A stretch of 8,533 nt of DNA from an uncultured Rhodospirillales bacterium (lineage in GTDB: Bacteria > Pseudomonadota > Alphaproteobacteria > ATCC43930 > CGMCC-115725): positions 1 to 8,533 of the forward strand of contig CAIUCF010000390.1 in NCBI GenBank assembly GCA_903897565.1. Direction: 5' to 3'. This document shows positions 6,327 through 8,533 of the stretch, in pieces; position 1 is the stretch's first letter, and the number at the start of each line of letters is the position of its first letter. Below the pieces are notes generated by a model. It was not told where the DNA came from and did not search any database. It saw only the letters and a list, made by a program, of their open reading frames with translations. Both the position numbers and the translations under genes were made by a program.

Positions 6327-7523
6327 ATGGAAATCAGAAACAAGGACCTCCCCTCACCGGAATGGATCCGTTCGCTGCGTGAACGCTATCCGATCGAGCG
6401 GCGGGTCGACTATCTGCTGACCCGTAAGATGGAACGGCGCGGTGGCCCGGGATACAGCCCCCTGCCCCTGACGACCTTGGTCGACGGCGTCAACGCTCTC
6501 CTGCGCGCCTCGCTCAACGGCGCGAATTTCGCGGTCACGGAAGCGCGCTGGCTCTCCGGCGGTGCCTCGAAATTGCAGATGGCGTTCACGCTGGATTGGG
6601 ATCGCCCCGGCGTGGGTCGCGAGCGGACACCCCTCGTGCTGCGCATGGAACCCGCGGAATCGATCGTCTCGACCGACCGGCTGCGCGAATTCCAGCTGAT
6701 CAAGGCTTTCGAGGGCAAGGTCCCCGTGCCCCCGGTGTTCTGGTGCGATCCCGAGGGCGAGTACTTGCCCTACCCTGCCCTGATCTACGGCTTCGCCGAG
6801 GGCAACACCAAGCCAAAAGACAGCGGCAGCGGCGTCTCCGGCACGGGAATTCGGCTATCACCCGATCTCCGGGTCAAGCTCGGTCGCCAGTTCGTCGACC
6901 ACCTCGCGACGATTCATCGTCACGATCCCCGCGACCCCACACTGACGGCATTCGACGTGCCGGAACCGGGTACGCAATCCGCACTCTGGGGCGTCAACTG
7001 GTGGGACCGGGTCTGGGAGGAGGACGGTGGCGAGGAGATCCCCTTGCTGCGGGTCGCCTCCAACTGGCTGCGCCGCAATCTACCGGTACTCGACACCCCC
7101 AGCATCATTCATTCCGATTACCGCCTCGGCAATTTTCTGTTCACCGAGCATGACGCCAAAATCACCGCAATCCTCGACTGGGAATTGGGCCAGATCGGCG
7201 ACCGCCACCAGGATCTGGCGTGGACCACCAGCCGCACCTTCAGCGGCGTCGACGATGACGGCACCTTCCTGGTGTGCGGTATGATGCCGGAGCGGCAATT
7301 CTTCGATCTGTACGAGGAAGCAACCGGCTATACGGTCAATGCCAAGACCGTTCATTGGTACAAGATCTATAATAATTTCTGGCTCGCCTCGCTGCTGATC
7401 GGCACCGGATACCGCGTCGCCCGCAACGGCAAGACGCATCAGGACGTGCTCGTCACCTGGCTCATGGGCGTCGGCTACGTCGCACTCGACCAGATGCGAA
7501 CCCAGATCGAGGAGGGCGTCTGA
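6327..7523 (+). CDS. Phosphotransferase-family protein (APH fold, ACAD10/11 kinase-like)
   Basis: A 398-residue cytoplasmic protein of the aminoglycoside-phosphotransferase/choline-kinase fold. Seen: N-lobe glycine loop WLSGGASKLQ at 75-84; strand PLVLRMEP at 102-109 with Arg where classical kinases have Lys; the helix Glu in REFQLIKAF (Glu121); linker PYPALIYGFAEG; catalytic loop HSDYRLGNFLF at 262-272 with Asp264 and Asn269; and the metal-binding Asp284 in AILDWELGQIGD. Known: this subfamily contains the kinase domain of ACAD10/ACAD11, which acts on 4-hydroxyacyl substrates, and many bacterial paralogues sit near acyl-CoA metabolism genes. It is not expected to be an antibiotic-resistance enzyme. 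The actual substrate here is unknown. The N-terminal extension of about 45 residues before the kinase lobe is usual for the group. The start is supported by GGAG six bases upstream. One base separates its stop from the next start, so the two genes form an operon. Confidence 0.94.
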   Translation: MEIRNKDLPSPEWIRSLRERYPIERRVDYLLTRKMERRGGPGYSPLPLTTLVDGVNALLRASLNGANFAVTEARWLSGGASKLQMAFTLDWDRPGVGRERTPLVLRMEPAESIVSTDRLREFQLIKAFEGKVPVPPVFWCDPEGEYLPYPALIYGFAEGNTKPKDSGSGVSGTGIRLSPDLRVKLGRQFVDHLATIHRHDPRDPTLTAFDVPEPGTQSALWGVNWWDRVWEEDGGEEIPLLRVASNWLRRNLPVLDTPSIIHSDYRLGNFLFTEHDAKITAILDWELGQIGDRHQDLAWTTSRTFSGVDDDGTFLVCGMMPERQFFDLYEEATGYTVNAKTVHWYKIYNNFWLASLLIGTGYRVARNGKTHQDVLVTWLMGVGYVALDQMRTQIEEGV

Positions 7524-7524
7524 C

Positions 7525-8076
7525 ATGGAACTTCGCGCCGAGATTCAAATCAAGAGCATGATCAAGGCTCTGACCGACGTGGTGCTGCCAGCCGTCGACC
7601 CGATCAACCAATTGGCGGTCGAACAAACCCGCCTCGTGATCGGCATGTTGTCGCTGATGTCGAAGCAGCTCCCGATCCAATTCCAGTTCGATCGCGACGA
7701 GCTGCAGCGGCTGCTGGGCTTTGCCGGCACGCTGTTGGTGGATAAGGCTGAAGAGCCCGGCTACGCCGGCGCTTTGCGGCAGCTGGCCGAAGCCCACCGC
7801 GCCGGCGCCCAGGTGCTGGAGCGCTGCCTGGTCGATCCGGCAACCTTGCTGCAGGTCGTCCACGAACTCCGTGCTGCGACCAGCGATCTTGTCGCCGCCG
7901 TGCCGGCGACCAACGATCCTGCCCTGATAGAGCGGGTCGAGAGTACGGTGATGGAACTCTCCAGGGAACAGCTCCTCAGAGACCGCTCGCTGCTGCTGCC
8001 GCAAGGCTGGGAACTCGACCCGGACGCGATTCCGGCGATTGAGACATTGCTGGCGCCGCTGCTCGGCGCTCGGTAA
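7525..8076 (+). CDS. Uncharacterised helical protein coupled to the phosphotransferase
   Basis: A 183-residue protein without a family I can name. It is almost entirely predicted helix: Leu/Ala/Glu/Gln-rich segments such as QLAVEQTRLVIGML, ELQRLLGFAGTLLV, GALRQLAEAHRAG, LQVVHELRAAT and VMELSREQLLRD, ending with a helix IPAIETLLAPLLG. There is no signal peptide, membrane span or metal motif; it has a single cysteine, in ERCLVDP. The ATG at 7525 lies one base after the phosphotransferase stop, and GGAGG at 7511-7515, inside the upstream gene, is nine bases before it, so translation is likely coupled. This arrangement suggests a subunit or specificity partner of the kinase; that is inference from position only. 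The gene ends with Arg-stop inside a palindrome shared with the converging gene. Confidence 0.85.
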   Translation: MELRAEIQIKSMIKALTDVVLPAVDPINQLAVEQTRLVIGMLSLMSKQLPIQFQFDRDELQRLLGFAGTLLVDKAEEPGYAGALRQLAEAHRAGAQVLERCLVDPATLLQVVHELRAATSDLVAAVPATNDPALIERVESTVMELSREQLLRDRSLLLPQGWELDPDAIPAIETLLAPLLGAR

Positions 8077-8091
8077 CGGACCGCGTTACCG
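8071..8091. terminator. Palindrome holding the stop codons of both converging genes
   Basis: CGGTAACG at 8071-8078 and CGTTACCG at 8084-8091 form a perfect eight-base-pair stem around a five-base loop (GACCG). The + strand gene ends CGG-TAA in the left arm (stop 8074-8076), and the - strand gene ends CGG-TAA in the right arm (stop 8086-8088), leaving nine bases between stops. Because it is symmetrical, it could end both transcripts. No T-run follows on either strand, so terminator strength is uncertain. Confidence 0.55.
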
Positions 8092-8533
8092 GTGATCCTT
8101 GGTGAGTTTGCCGACGAATGGATACACCATCTCGATCTGGATCATGCAGTCGGCGGCTCCGACGCTGAAGGCAGCGCGGTTGAAGGACGGCGCCGACAAA
8201 AACGGGCGGACGTCGTTCGAAAACGCGTAGCCCTCCGTCGGCAGCCCGAGGAAGAAATCCATGTGGCCGTTGCCATTCTCGTCATGGGTGGTGACGATCG
8301 CGTATTGACCCGGTTTGAGCCGATGGAAGACGGCGCGGACGATTCCGGCATGAGCCTTCAGGGTCAGATTGCCGACGGCATGGCTGTCGTCGAGCCAGCC
8401 TGCGGCATGGTCGTAGAGCGTGACGTCGACGAAGCCGCGATCGTTTCGGAGATTGGTGATCGTGACATCGAGGTCTGCGGCACGGACGGCGTGCGACACC
8501 CCTGCACTTCCCAACATGGCGGCGATGACGAGC
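8086..8533 (-). CDS. Secreted DUF2141 protein, 5' end beyond the window
   Basis: The frame is open to the right edge, so the gene is partial at its N-terminus. The ATG at 8517 is unlikely to be the start, because the preceding codons read LVIAA and continue into MLGSAGVSHAVRAAD, together a typical hydrophobic signal-peptide core and cleavage region. The mature part shows the DUF2141 pattern: LDVTITNLRNDRGFVDVTLYD, then GQYAIVTTHDENGNGHMD, then GLPTEGYAFSND, and PSFNRAAFSV before a final strand with IQIEMVYPF. The Asp/Asn-rich HDENGNGHMD segment looks like a calcium-binding loop, which is common in this family. Known: DUF2141 proteins are small exported beta-rich proteins with no firmly assigned function. 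The stop codon lies in the palindrome shared with the converging + strand gene. Confidence 0.92.
   Translation of the reverse strand, partial: LVIAAMLGSAGVSHAVRAADLDVTITNLRNDRGFVDVTLYDHAAGWLDDSHAVGNLTLKAHAGIVRAVFHRLKPGQYAIVTTHDENGNGHMDFFLGLPTEGYAFSNDVRPFLSAPSFNRAAFSVGAADCMIQIEMVYPFVGKLTKDHR

Noticed and set aside
6327..7523. Aminoglycoside resistance gene
   Set aside because: The fold is shared, but the glycine-loop context, the Arg in place of Lys and the overall pattern fit the ACAD10/11-type metabolic phosphotransferases.
7462..8004. 180-codon minus-strand frame opposite the helical protein
   Set aside because: It is antisense to a gene with a clear ribosome binding site and operon spacing, and its product is a Gln/His/Arg-rich shadow.
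1..8533. tRNA, rRNA, CRISPR, insertion sequence or prophage
   Set aside because: No cloverleaf with a T-arm consensus, no regularly spaced repeats, and no transposase, integrase or phage structural motif was seen on either strand.

Overview
The window looks like chromosomal DNA from a GC-rich alphaproteobacterium, possibly of a Rhodospirillales-like lineage; the lineage below class is a guess. The main evidence is a DUF1849/EipB periplasmic protein, a family characteristic of Alphaproteobacteria, and an aspartyl-tRNA synthetase whose N-terminus and motif 3 read like alphaproteobacterial AspRS. There is no rRNA, tRNA, CRISPR array, insertion sequence or phage gene. Most of it is ordinary core genome, with one small accessory-looking pocket at about 5427-6326.

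Left part (1-3141): the 3' end of a LUD-domain (LutC-like) gene on the + strand runs head-on into eipB on the - strand, with only 4 bases between the stop codons. Upstream of eipB on the same strand is aspS. The aspS start lies next to a divergent intergenic region (3142-3365).

Middle (3366-5426): a 686-residue + strand protein joins a degenerate family-2 glycosyltransferase-like domain to a C-terminal class I SAM-dependent methyltransferase domain. The GT part has lost the acidic residues expected for nucleotide-sugar and metal binding.

Pocket (5427-6326): more AT-rich DNA holds two small uncharacterised genes facing each other. One is a 73-residue + strand protein with a good ribosome binding site. 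The other is a - strand cysteine-rich, probably zinc-binding protein. A strong GC-rich hairpin with the shape of an intrinsic terminator lies between them.

Right part (6327-8533): an ACAD10/11-type phosphotransferase (aminoglycoside-phosphotransferase fold) and a helical protein of unknown function form a tightly coupled two-gene unit. They converge on a DUF2141 secreted protein that runs off the right edge. The two converging genes end inside the two arms of one perfect palindrome (8071-8091).

No single multigene system ties these genes together. The least described items are the GT-like/methyltransferase fusion, the two small genes in the pocket, and the unknown partner of the phosphotransferase.
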